Source: an uncultured Paracoccaceae bacterium
GTDB taxonomy: Bacteria; Pseudomonadota; Alphaproteobacteria; Rhodobacterales; Rhodobacteraceae
DNA: 64,000 nucleotides
Direction: 5' to 3'
Assembly: GCA_951812305.1 (NCBI GenBank)
Contig: CATOSB010000004.1
Coordinates: 496,001-560,000 of the forward strand
In this document: positions 25,992 through 33,707 of the stretch, piece by piece
How the letters are laid out: every line of letters starts with the position of its first letter
How positions within the stretch are numbered: the stretch's first letter is position 1
Program-made: the position numbers and the translations under genes
Notes under the pieces: model-generated
Seen by the model: only the letters and a program-made list of their open reading frames with translations
What the model was told of the DNA's origin: nothing
Databases searched by the model: none

Positions 25992-26879
25992 TCAGGTCAG
26001 ATCGACCACTTGCGAAAGCCAGGCCAGCCCCGCACCGGCCACGATCCAGGCATCCGTGATGTCCAGAATACCGCCCTGATGGGGCAGAACACGCGGGTAA
26101 TCCTTTACACCGCTTTGGCGTTTCAGGCGCGAAGCAGTGAGGTCGCCGATGATCGTCAGCACGCCGACAATCAGGGCCACATTCGCCGCTGTCACGACCG
26201 GCGCATCGGCCACGATCTTGCCCGCGATAGCCGCCGTGGCCATCAGCATCACCGCACCAATCAACAGCCCTTCGACCGTTTTGTTGGGGCTCAGGCCCGG
26301 AAACGCCTTTGTGCGCCCAAACAGCTTGCCACCAAGCAATGCATAGCTGTCGAATGTCTCGACCAGAATAAACGCGATCAACATCCAGACGACGGCTGGC
26401 TCATGAATGCTCGCTGCAACAAATAGGATAGCAGGTGCTGCAGGAAAGACGGCCAGATCAAGCGACGCCTGAACCGATGGATCTTTCGCAAAAGGTTTCC
26501 CAGCCAAAGCCAGCAACAAAATTCCAAGGATGATCCAGCCAATCAGCCCAAATGCCAGAAAGCTGGCCGCAAATCCAAAGGTAGGAAGGATGACAGCAAA
26601 CGCAATGGGCATGACAGCGCCAGAGCGTTCGCGCGCAACTGCTGCGGCCTCGTAACCAACCCGCGCCGCCAGTGCCAGCACGCAAAGTTGCAGGACCCAG
26701 CCGCCAACCCAGAAAGCTGTCGCCACAGTCGCGACGATCACCGTTTCGGCGTGCAGGATTGGCCAGGCCTCTTTGATGATCCGGGTCGTCGCGGGAACCC
26801 GCGACAACAATGCGAACAGCACGTAACCAATTGCCAAAAGCGCAAAACACGTCAGCGACAGAATTTCGATGGATGGCAT
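25992..26879 (-). CDS. CdsA-like CTP-dependent lipid cytidylyltransferase
   Basis: 295-residue polytopic membrane enzyme. SPNKTVEG (197-204), GDLTASRLKRQSGVKD (245-260) and PHQGGILDITD (266-276) together form the CdsA signature, which normally ends GHGGxxDRxD; here GH is HQ-like and the Arg is Ile, a departure from housekeeping CdsA. It makes CDP-diacylglycerol or an analogous CDP-activated lipid. The ATG overlaps the reductase stop (TAATG). A second, cluster-bound CdsA supports supply of an activated lipid to the CDP-alcohol transferase; activation of a sphingoid lipid is a speculative alternative. Confidence 0.8.
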   Translation of the reverse strand: MPSIEILSLTCFALLAIGYVLFALLSRVPATTRIIKEAWPILHAETVIVATVATAFWVGGWVLQLCVLALAARVGYEAAAVARERSGAVMPIAFAVILPTFGFAASFLAFGLIGWIILGILLLALAGKPFAKDPSVQASLDLAVFPAAPAILFVAASIHEPAVVWMLIAFILVETFDSYALLGGKLFGRTKAFPGLSPNKTVEGLLIGAVMLMATAAIAGKIVADAPVVTAANVALIVGVLTIIGDLTASRLKRQSGVKDYPRVLPHQGGILDITDAWIVAGAGLAWLSQVVDLT

Positions 26880-27673
26880 TACTGGTTTTTCCGCACGATC
26901 CGGCCTTGCCACAGCCGCATTATCGGAGCCAGAACGCTATGCAACGCCAGAAGCGCGCGCATTTGAAACCCCGGTGTCGCGGCAAACCGCCCGCGTCGGG
27001 CGCGCCGCAATATGACCCGCGCAACATCCTTCGCCTGCCAGACACCGCCACCGGCGGTGATCTCTTTCGTGGCCTGCGGTTTCGATTCCGCTTCTTTCAA
27101 CAACTGCGGTGTATCCGTATCGGGTGGATATGCCAGTGTGACTGAAATGTTCTCCGGCTTCAGTTCGACGCGCAATACCTCTGCTAGGCCGCGCATGGCG
27201 AATTTCGTCGGCGCATAAGCGGAATAGCCGTAGATACCGAAGAGCGCAGCGCCTGAGGCCACGAAAACCATCCGTCCGCCGCCACGTTCGGCCATTGGTT
27301 CCGCGACGGTCTTCGCGAAATAGAGCGCGCCCATATAATTGACCATCATCTGCAATTCGAAGGCTTCAATCGGCTGGTCGACGAACCCGCCGGGGATGGC
27401 GATGCCCGCATTGGCGATTGCCCATTCCGGTGCGCCATGTGCCTGTATCGCTGCCTTAACGGCGATTTCCAATGCTGCGCGGTCCGCCACATCCGCCGAA
27501 TGCGCAGTTGCGACTATGTCGGGATAAGCCGCACGAATCTCACGAATCGCGTCCTGCAACTTGGCCGGATCGCGCGCAAACAATGCCAAACTGTGGCCCC
27601 GCGACGCCAAACCTTTTGCAAGTTCCAGCCCGATTCCGCTGGAGCCGCCCGTTATAAAGGCGGGGCCGGCCAT
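26879..27673 (-). CDS. 3-ketodihydrosphingosine reductase-like SDR
   Basis: 264-residue short-chain dehydrogenase. NADPH-binding TGGSSGIG at 8-15, NAG at 88-90, catalytic Ser140 and Y153-APT-K157. The stretch RGLAEVLRVELKPENISVTL followed by AYPPDTDTPQL (181-191) and SKPQATKEI is the hallmark of eukaryotic KDSR/Tsc10, whose YPPDTDTP is highly conserved. Reaction: NADPH reduction of 3-ketosphinganine to sphinganine. It starts 1 nt after the inositol phosphate synthase stop and overlaps the CdsA-like gene, in the same operon as a serine-palmitoyltransferase-type enzyme. This is the strongest single clue to sphingolipid synthesis. Confidence 0.85.
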   Translation of the reverse strand: MAGPAFITGGSSGIGLELAKGLASRGHSLALFARDPAKLQDAIREIRAAYPDIVATAHSADVADRAALEIAVKAAIQAHGAPEWAIANAGIAIPGGFVDQPIEAFELQMMVNYMGALYFAKTVAEPMAERGGGRMVFVASGAALFGIYGYSAYAPTKFAMRGLAEVLRVELKPENISVTLAYPPDTDTPQLLKEAESKPQATKEITAGGGVWQAKDVARVILRRARRGRFAATPGFQMRALLALHSVLAPIMRLWQGRIVRKNQ

Positions 27674-27674
27674 A

Positions 27675-28769
27675 TCAGGCGTCGCCCGTGAATTTCAGCA
27701 GCAAATCATGCGCCTCGGGGTCATCGATCTGCTCTGGAGGGTGCTTGAAAAGAAAGGCAGAAGCTTCTGGAATTGCTCCGGAAAGCTCCTTCTCACGCGC
27801 AATTCGTGCGCATCGGATCGCACTGATCGCCATCGCGGCTGCATTTGGGCTGTCTTCGACTTCCAGGCGCATTTCGACGCTGGTCTTCGCACCGCCCAAC
27901 AAGCGGCCCTCCAGCCGGACATAGGCAACCTTGCGGTCATCTAACCAGGGGACGTAATCCGACGGGCCGATGCGTATATTGCCATCCGCCAGCCTCTCAT
28001 CCATCGCCGTCTGCACCGCTTCGGTCTTGGATTCCCGCTTCATGGCAAGGCGATCCATGTCCATCATGTTCATGAAATCGGTGTTGCCGCCAACATTCAG
28101 TTGATAGGTTCTGTCCAACTTTACCCCGCGCAGATCGGCCAGATGCGCCAAAGTCCGGTGCACGACCGTGGCCCCGAACTGCGCCTTGAAATCATCGCCA
28201 ATGAGCGGCAGGCCAGCGGTTTCAAATTTCTTTGCCCATGCCGGGTTGGATGCCAGAAATACCGGGATGCCATTGACCAGCGCACAGCCAGCTTTCAAGG
28301 CGCAATCCGCATAGAATTCAACGGCCTTGCCGGAGCCAACGGGCAGAAAGATAATCAGGACTTCCGCTTCAGCTGCCTTCAGGACGTCGACTACGTTATC
28401 GGCGCTCAACTCCGGCAGATCTGAGGTCACGAAACTAACATCCGGCGGCTGATTGCGCATATAGGCAGAAACGCCATCCAGATCGGGCCCACGATGAACC
28501 GTTGCCGTCTGATCAGAAAGATTGTCCCAGAAAATCTCTGTACAATTCGGGGCAGCCAAAACCGCTTCGCCGATCGGCCGCGCAACCTTGCGCTTGTCAA
28601 CGTCGAATCCTGCAACAATCTCGATATCTTCTGGACGATAACCGCCCAAAATCGGGAAACTTACGCCAATCGCATCGTCGCCCATAACCCGGCAATACGA
28701 AATCGCCTGCACCAGCGAACTGGCGCAATTGCCCACGCCAACGATGGCTGTGCGGATCGGTTTGTTCAA
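27675..28769 (-). CDS. ino1: myo-Inositol-1-phosphate synthase
   Basis: 364-residue NAD-dependent enzyme converting glucose-6-phosphate to inositol-1-phosphate, of the short bacterial/actinobacterial type. Visible: AIVGVGNCASSLVQ (NAD binding), LPVGSGKAVEFYADCALKAG, LNVGGNTDFMNMMD and GPSDYVPWLDDRKVAYVRLEGRL (split: GPSDYVPWL, DDRKVAYVRLEGR), all conserved catalytic blocks. No ATG is available; TTG at 28769 after a G-rich GGGGGG stretch is the best start. It supplies inositol phosphate for the head group and is interesting because the same window also carries inositol breakdown genes (iolCBJ). Confidence 0.9.
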   Translation of the reverse strand: MNKPIRTAIVGVGNCASSLVQAISYCRVMGDDAIGVSFPILGGYRPEDIEIVAGFDVDKRKVARPIGEAVLAAPNCTEIFWDNLSDQTATVHRGPDLDGVSAYMRNQPPDVSFVTSDLPELSADNVVDVLKAAEAEVLIIFLPVGSGKAVEFYADCALKAGCALVNGIPVFLASNPAWAKKFETAGLPLIGDDFKAQFGATVVHRTLAHLADLRGVKLDRTYQLNVGGNTDFMNMMDMDRLAMKRESKTEAVQTAMDERLADGNIRIGPSDYVPWLDDRKVAYVRLEGRLLGGAKTSVEMRLEVEDSPNAAAMAISAIRCARIAREKELSGAIPEASAFLFKHPPEQIDDPEAHDLLLKFTGDA

Positions 28770-28843
28770 CGTGCCCCCCGGGAAGTCTTGTTTTTTTGTT
28801 CAGGCGGTTATTGGCAGATGGGTTCGAAATATGCCAGCCGAGA

Positions 28844-29272
28844 TTATCGCTTAATGTCGCCGCCGGAGACGCTGAAGCGTTCGCTCAACGCGGTGCCGGA
28901 ATTTGGGTCGATCCCGTGGATGGAAAATCCGACCACGCGTTGGCCCAGCCCTGATCCTTCCAAGTGGGCATAACCGTAGATGGCCTTTGTCATCCGTCCA
29001 CCGATCTCGACCCAAAGCTCGGCCTGACCGGGGCCAGTCTGTTTCAGGATCATTGGCACCTGGGGCAGTCTGCGCAGCGTTACGGAAAATTCGCTCGGTG
29101 TGGTGCGCCGTTTTACCTTTATTCCGTAAGCGAGATATTCATATGATTTCAGCGCCTTCTGCTCTCCACCGGTATTAAACCGTCGCCAATAAATTCGCGC
29201 CGGATCACGCGCGTTAATATTACCATCCGCGTCAAAGCGTACAGCATAAACGACGGTATTCGAACTCAAAAG
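28844..29272 (-). pseudogene. DUF4833 protein, C-terminal part, cut by IS66 copy 2
   Basis: Reads SSNTVVYAVRFDADGNINAR and onward to a normal stop, matching the DUF4833 pattern of NxVVY, a YWRRF block and an AYG block (YLAYGIKVKRR). The N-terminal part is on the other side of IS66 copy 2 (30874-31052). Deleting the IS plus the adjoining 8 nt (29265-29272) rejoins the two in frame as YLQRS-SNTVVY. The function of DUF4833 is unknown; position between the oxoamine synthase and ino1 implies a role in the lipid pathway or its periplasmic handling. Confidence 0.75.
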
Positions 29273-30873
29273 GTAACTCCCAAGCACCCCCCACGTTTGA
29301 GTGTTATTGTCAGTTTTATGGTGAGTCGAATTTGCCATTTTGCGCGTGTTTTTTTTCTTTCTTGTCTGAATTCTGTGGCGCCGGGTTGATTTCTCTGAAT
29401 CAGTGGTGGGATGGATCAGGTTGCCGCCCTTGAACAACTTCTCGCCACGGCTCTGCGTCGGATCGCTGAGCTTGAAGCTGCGTTGGCGAGCATGGCGGAA
29501 GAGATCACGGACCTGCGCCGACAGTTGGCCAAGAACAGCAGCAATAGCAGCAAGCCCCCTTCAAGTGATGGCCTGAAGAAGCCAGCCCCGCGCAGCCTGC
29601 GTGGCAAATCCGGAAAGAAAAGTGGCGGCCAAGTTGGCCACCGGGGCGACACCCTGCGCCAGACGTCAACACCCGACTTTGTCGAACGGCATGAGGCGAC
29701 GCATTGCAGCGCCTGTCAGAGCGCCCTGACGGCGGAGATGGTGAAAGGGATCGAGAAGCGTCAGGTGTTCGACTTGCCTGCGCCACGCCTGGAGGTCACC
29801 GAGCATCAGGCGGCGGTTTATTGTTGCGACCATTGTCGAGCCACGACGACGGCTGGCTTTCCCGATGGCGTGGCCGCGCATGTGCAATATGGCACGCGCA
29901 TGCGGGCAGTGGCGGTCTATTGCAATGTTCAGCAGCTGATACCCGAGGATCGGGTCTGCCAGCTTATGCGCGACCTGTTTGGGGCCACCAGCTTGTGCGC
30001 GGCCAGCGTGACCAACTGGACGCGCGGCGCGGCAAATAAGATGGGTGTCGTGGTTGAACACATTCTCGCCCGGCTTGCCGAAGGCGGCGTTCGGCATCTG
30101 GACGAGACCGGACTTCGTGTTGCCGGCAAGCTGCACTGGCTGCACACGATCTGCGATACCGCCTTCACCCATTACCGCATCAGCGCCAAACGCGGTGCTG
30201 TTCCAACCTTCCTGACCGGCGGGACGATCATTCATGATCACTGGAAACCCTACTACGCCCATATGAGCGGAGTGGACGCCCACGCCCTCTGCGGGGCGCA
30301 TCACTTGCGCGAACTCAAGGCCATCGAAGAGATCGAAAAAGAGCCTTGGGCGACGGAGATGAGCGCAGTGCTTCATAGCGCCAATCAGCTCAGATGCGCG
30401 GCTCAGGATCAAGGCGAGACCGAACTCCCGGAACTGGTTCGCCAGGGTATAGTCACCAGATACATGGCGATCCTCGCCAAGGGGCTCGCCTTCCACGAAC
30501 GCCAGCCCCCGCTGGCCAAAAGCCCCGGCACCCGCGGCCGAAAAGCCAGGCGGCCAGGCCACAACCTGCTCCTCCGCCTGCGTGACTACCGCGATGACGT
30601 TTTGCGATTCATCGCCGACTTCGCGGTCCCATTCACAAACAATCAGGCCGAACAGGACCTGCGCATGATGAAGCTGCGCATGAAAATCTCGGGCACCTTC
30701 CGCACCCTCGAGGGCGCGCGGGTCTTCGCCGACATCAGGTCCGTCATCTCGACGGCCAGAAAACACCGGTTCAACATCCTGGAAATCCTGACCCTGTCAC
30801 CACCTCAGATCATCGCACGGCTCTGACGGAACAAAACCCCGCAACCCTATCGGACAGGGTGCTTGGGAGTTAC
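29273..30873 (+). mobile_element. IS66-family element copy 2, 1601 bp
   Basis: Same 17-bp ends and length as copies 1 and 3. The flanking octamers do not match: CTCAAAAG at 29265-29272 and GACCGCTG at 30874-30881. The left octamer is the reverse complement of the copy 1 target duplication, and the next 7 bp outward (ATTCGAA) are also shared with copy 1. It interrupts the DUF4833 gene and separates the oxoamine synthase gene from ino1 and the genes after it. Confidence 0.95.
29411..30826 (+). CDS. IS66-family transposase (copy 2)
   Basis: 471 residues, intact, identical to copy 1 and differing from copy 3 at one residue (Gln in FHERQPPL against Arg). Domains as described for copy 1. It is transcribed against the direction of the interrupted lipid operon, so it is unlikely to provide read-through to ino1. 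Confidence 0.95.
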   Translation: MDQVAALEQLLATALRRIAELEAALASMAEEITDLRRQLAKNSSNSSKPPSSDGLKKPAPRSLRGKSGKKSGGQVGHRGDTLRQTSTPDFVERHEATHCSACQSALTAEMVKGIEKRQVFDLPAPRLEVTEHQAAVYCCDHCRATTTAGFPDGVAAHVQYGTRMRAVAVYCNVQQLIPEDRVCQLMRDLFGATSLCAASVTNWTRGAANKMGVVVEHILARLAEGGVRHLDETGLRVAGKLHWLHTICDTAFTHYRISAKRGAVPTFLTGGTIIHDHWKPYYAHMSGVDAHALCGAHHLRELKAIEEIEKEPWATEMSAVLHSANQLRCAAQDQGETELPELVRQGIVTRYMAILAKGLAFHERQPPLAKSPGTRGRKARRPGHNLLLRLRDYRDDVLRFIADFAVPFTNNQAEQDLRMMKLRMKISGTFRTLEGARVFADIRSVISTARKHRFNILEILTLSPPQIIARL

Positions 30874-31052
30874 GACCGCTGAAGATAAAACAACTGGTTG
30901 GGGTCATTGGGTACCCGCCAATCGGGCTGCACCTTTTGTACGCTGGACGTTTCCCTTACCCCGAGGCTTTTCAGACGCGCAGCGTCAACTGTCGAGCCGA
31001 AAACCGCCGGCACCACCGCCAACAAAACCACAATGATTAAGAATCGAGGCAT
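30874..31052 (-). pseudogene. DUF4833 protein, N-terminal part, cut by IS66 copy 2
   Basis: Begins MPRFLIIVVLLAVVPAVFG, a signal peptide, and runs to NDPNQLFYLQRS where the IS begins. The ATG lies 1 nt after the oxoamine synthase stop (TGAAATG), showing translational coupling. The signal peptide implies a periplasmic or outer-membrane location for the intact protein, about 200 residues. Confidence 0.75.
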
Positions 31053-31053
31053 T

Positions 31054-32298
31054 TCACCCCATCGACAAGGAAGCCGCCATTTGCGCGGGAATATTACCAT
31101 TCACCGCATCAGCCACAATGTCGATGGCCCGCAGGATATCTTCGTCGCGATGTTCCGCCGAAAAGAAGAACCGAATGCGCGGCTGATCCTTTGGCACACC
31201 AACCTGAACAATGGGCGGTGCATATACGCCGTTTTCCAACAGCACATGGCTGACAAGCATCGTTTGCTCCGGGCTGTCAAACATCAGCGGCACCACCGCC
31301 TCGCCAATTGCATCGCCCGGATTCAGACCCGCCTTGCAGGCCGCTTCCAAAAACAGACCTGACTTTTGTTTCAGGCGGCTGACACGGTCAGGTTCGGCCT
31401 TCAGAATCTCCAGCGCCGCATGGGCGCCAGCCACTGTGGAAGGGGCCAAACCGACTGAATACACAAATCCGGGCAGCGTAAACCGCAGCCACGCAATCAC
31501 ATCTTCGCTGGCGGCGACAAATCCGCCGGATGACACGAAGCTTTTCGATAAAGTACCGACGCTCAATTCGATGCGCGAGGGATCGACGTCGTAATACTCA
31601 GTCAATCCACGACCGTTATCGCCAAGAACACCGTATGAATGCGCCTCATCCACCAACAGCCAGAAAGAGTGACGATCTTTGATTTCCAGCAATTTGGGCA
31701 AATCCGGGATGTCGCCATCCATAGAATACAGCCCTTCGACCACAACCAACACGTTTCGGTATTGGTTCCGGCCCTCCGTCAGCTTGCGATCCAGATCATC
31801 CAGATCGTTATGCGCGAAGCTTTGGCAATCGAAACTGCCGCCCTTGGCGCCCATCAGAATCGAGTTATGGGCAAGTTCGTCAATCAGAACCAGATCACGC
31901 GGTCCCAACAGATGCGTAATCAGCGACAGATTGGTTAGATAGCCAGAGATCAGCGCAAGTGTGTCGCCGACTCCGAAAAAATCAGCGAGCGAACGTTCCA
32001 GGGCGCGGTGTGTGCTGCGCTCCCCTCCGACCAGTCGCGACGCGCCCGCGCCGGAACCGAGCGAATCGACTGCGTCGTGCATTGCGCCAATGACCTTGGG
32101 ATGATGTGACAATCCCAGATAATCGTAATGCGCAAGGCTGACATAACCGGACGGGTTCAGCGAGTATTTCTTTTCAAGTTCGTCAACGGGACGGAAATAG
32201 GGATGACCCTTTTCAATGATTGACTTGCCCGCCAGTCTGAACCGCCGCTCCGCAACCGCCGCAAAACTTGGGCGCTCTGGTTTGGCGTCAAATGTCAT
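31054..32298 (-). CDS. spt: Alpha-oxoamine synthase, serine palmitoyltransferase type
   Basis: 414-residue PLP enzyme. Stacking His144 in DELAHNSI, the DEAHSYGVLG block (217-226) and the PLP lysine Lys252 in GTLSKSFVSSGGF. The TxSKS form around the lysine resembles bacterial serine palmitoyltransferase rather than KBL or BioF, which usually have TLGKA. Expected reaction: serine plus a fatty acyl thioester to 3-ketosphinganine, the entry to sphingolipids. Coupled to DUF4833, ino1 and the KDSR-like gene downstream, which is strong contextual support. No acyl carrier protein or ceramide N-acyltransferase gene is visible in the window. Alternatives: another C-C forming oxoamine synthase such as a CqsA-type autoinducer synthase. 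Confidence 0.82.
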   Translation of the reverse strand: MTFDAKPERPSFAAVAERRFRLAGKSIIEKGHPYFRPVDELEKKYSLNPSGYVSLAHYDYLGLSHHPKVIGAMHDAVDSLGSGAGASRLVGGERSTHRALERSLADFFGVGDTLALISGYLTNLSLITHLLGPRDLVLIDELAHNSILMGAKGGSFDCQSFAHNDLDDLDRKLTEGRNQYRNVLVVVEGLYSMDGDIPDLPKLLEIKDRHSFWLLVDEAHSYGVLGDNGRGLTEYYDVDPSRIELSVGTLSKSFVSSGGFVAASEDVIAWLRFTLPGFVYSVGLAPSTVAGAHAALEILKAEPDRVSRLKQKSGLFLEAACKAGLNPGDAIGEAVVPLMFDSPEQTMLVSHVLLENGVYAPPIVQVGVPKDQPRIRFFFSAEHRDEDILRAIDIVADAVNGNIPAQMAASLSMG

Positions 32299-32587
32299 TC
32301 AGTCCCTCCGTGCCGACGCAACCGCGGTTCCGCCCGGGCCAATACTTCGCTTGAAAATCCGGTGTTGTCTACAGTCAGACGCTCGCCGGGCCGCGCGACC
32401 GGCAATATTTTTCCAATCGAGTGATGAAAGTAACATATTGAAACAAAAAGGGATGTGCTCATTAAACCGATGCGGCCTGTCGTCGGAAACAAATTAACAG
32501 TGGAATTTGGCATTTGCCACATACCGCAACAAGATACAATCATACCAGCAGACAGCGCCTGATATGACAAGAATTAAGGAAGTGTTC
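32299..32587. other. Divergent promoter region, no gene
   Basis: 289 bp between the oxoamine synthase (minus) and methionine-synthase-like (plus) genes. AT-rich in the middle (around 32400-32500), consistent with two promoters. I see no SAM or cobalamin riboswitch and no acyl carrier protein gene. Confidence 0.5.
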
Positions 32588-33703
32588 ATGGCCGACAGGA
32601 AGCCCCCATTTCGCGCCGATCACGTCGGAAGCTTGTTGCGGTCAACGGCTGTCGTCAACGCAAGGAAAGCGCATTTCGACGACGGTAGCCTGTCGGCGGA
32701 GGAGCTTTCAGATGCCGAGGATCAGGCGATTCCCGAACTGATCAGAAGACAACAGGATGTCGGTCTGCAAGCTGTTACAGATGGCGAAGCGCGGCGGTCG
32801 TTCTGGCACTACGATTTTTTGGGAATGCTGGACGGGTTTAAGTTGGTGGAACGTGACGAGGGCGTTCAGTTCGCCGGTGTGAAACTTCGACCGATTTTGC
32901 CAACGATCACTGACAAACTTGGCTTTCCCGGCGATCACCCGATGCTGGACCACTTCAGATTTGTGGCAGAGCATACGGACGTGACGCCAAAAATTTCCAT
33001 TCCGGGCCCTTCCTGTTGTCACTTCCGCACCGCACCAGACGATATCACACCGCCGGAATACGCGGATGTCGAGGCGTTGTTTGCGGATATCGCCACAACC
33101 TATCGCGATGCCATTTCCGCGTTTTACGATGCCGGGTGCCGCTATCTGCAAATGGACGACATCTTCTTTGCCTACCTGTGCGATCCCAAACATCGGGCCA
33201 CCAAACAGGAAGAAGGCCATGATCCCGATTGGCTGATCGACCGATATGCATGGATGATGAACGAGGCGATCAAGGACCGTCCAGACGACATGGTGATCGG
33301 TATGCATATGTGCCGCGGCAATTTCCGGTCAACACACGCCGCAGAAGGTGGCTATGACCCCGCAGCCGATGCGGTATTCAACAAAGCCGATGTCGACATT
33401 TATTTCATGGAATATGATACGGATCGTGCTGGCGGGCTGGAACCGCTGCGGTTGTTGCCAAGCGGTTCCAAACGCGTGCTGCCCGGGTTCATCACCACCA
33501 AATCCGGCGATCTGGAAAGCATTGATGACCTGCGACGAAAATTCGACGAAGTTGAAAAATTTGCCGATCTCGATCAGTTCGGAATCGCCCCGCAATGCGG
33601 TTTTGCCTCAACCGAGGAAGGCAACGATATCACGCCAGACGATCAATGGCGCAAGCTAGAGCTGGTGGTCAAAACGGCAGAGGCTATCTGGGGCGAAGTC
33701 TGA
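32588..33703 (+). CDS. MetE-like cobalamin-independent methyltransferase
   Basis: 371 residues corresponding to the C-terminal catalytic domain of methionine synthase MetE (YxjG/MetE-II type). The opening RADHVGSLLRS is the homocysteine-side signature, and the zinc ligands are visible in GMHMCRGN (His-x-Cys) and APQCGFAST (Cys). ATG 32588 is preceded by AAGGAAG; an upstream frame is not conserved. It may make methionine from homocysteine with a small methyl donor, or act on another thiol; the stand-alone enzymes are not fully characterised. Confidence 0.85.
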   Translation: MADRKPPFRADHVGSLLRSTAVVNARKAHFDDGSLSAEELSDAEDQAIPELIRRQQDVGLQAVTDGEARRSFWHYDFLGMLDGFKLVERDEGVQFAGVKLRPILPTITDKLGFPGDHPMLDHFRFVAEHTDVTPKISIPGPSCCHFRTAPDDITPPEYADVEALFADIATTYRDAISAFYDAGCRYLQMDDIFFAYLCDPKHRATKQEEGHDPDWLIDRYAWMMNEAIKDRPDDMVIGMHMCRGNFRSTHAAEGGYDPAADAVFNKADVDIYFMEYDTDRAGGLEPLRLLPSGSKRVLPGFITTKSGDLESIDDLRRKFDEVEKFADLDQFGIAPQCGFASTEEGNDITPDDQWRKLELVVKTAEAIWGEV

Positions 33704-33707
33704 GTTT

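Noticed and set aside
28844..29437. A frame joining DUF4833 to the left end of IS66 copy 2
   Set aside because: The N-terminal 50 residues are IS sequence, the same as beside copy 1; the true N-terminus lies on the other side of the IS.
18072..30873. Simple inversion of the segment between IS66 copies 1 and 2
   Set aside because: A reciprocal inversion would leave mismatched octamers at both copies; copy 1 has a perfect duplication, so only a non-reciprocal event at copy 2 fits.
32295..32570. 91-codon minus-strand frame overlapping the start of the oxoamine synthase (ATGA)
   Set aside because: It is not an acyl carrier protein (no DSL motif), has odd composition and no ribosome site; the region is better explained as a divergent promoter.
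32299..32587. Possible SAM riboswitch before the MetE-like gene
   Set aside because: None of the SAM-II or SAM/SAH consensus blocks could be found.
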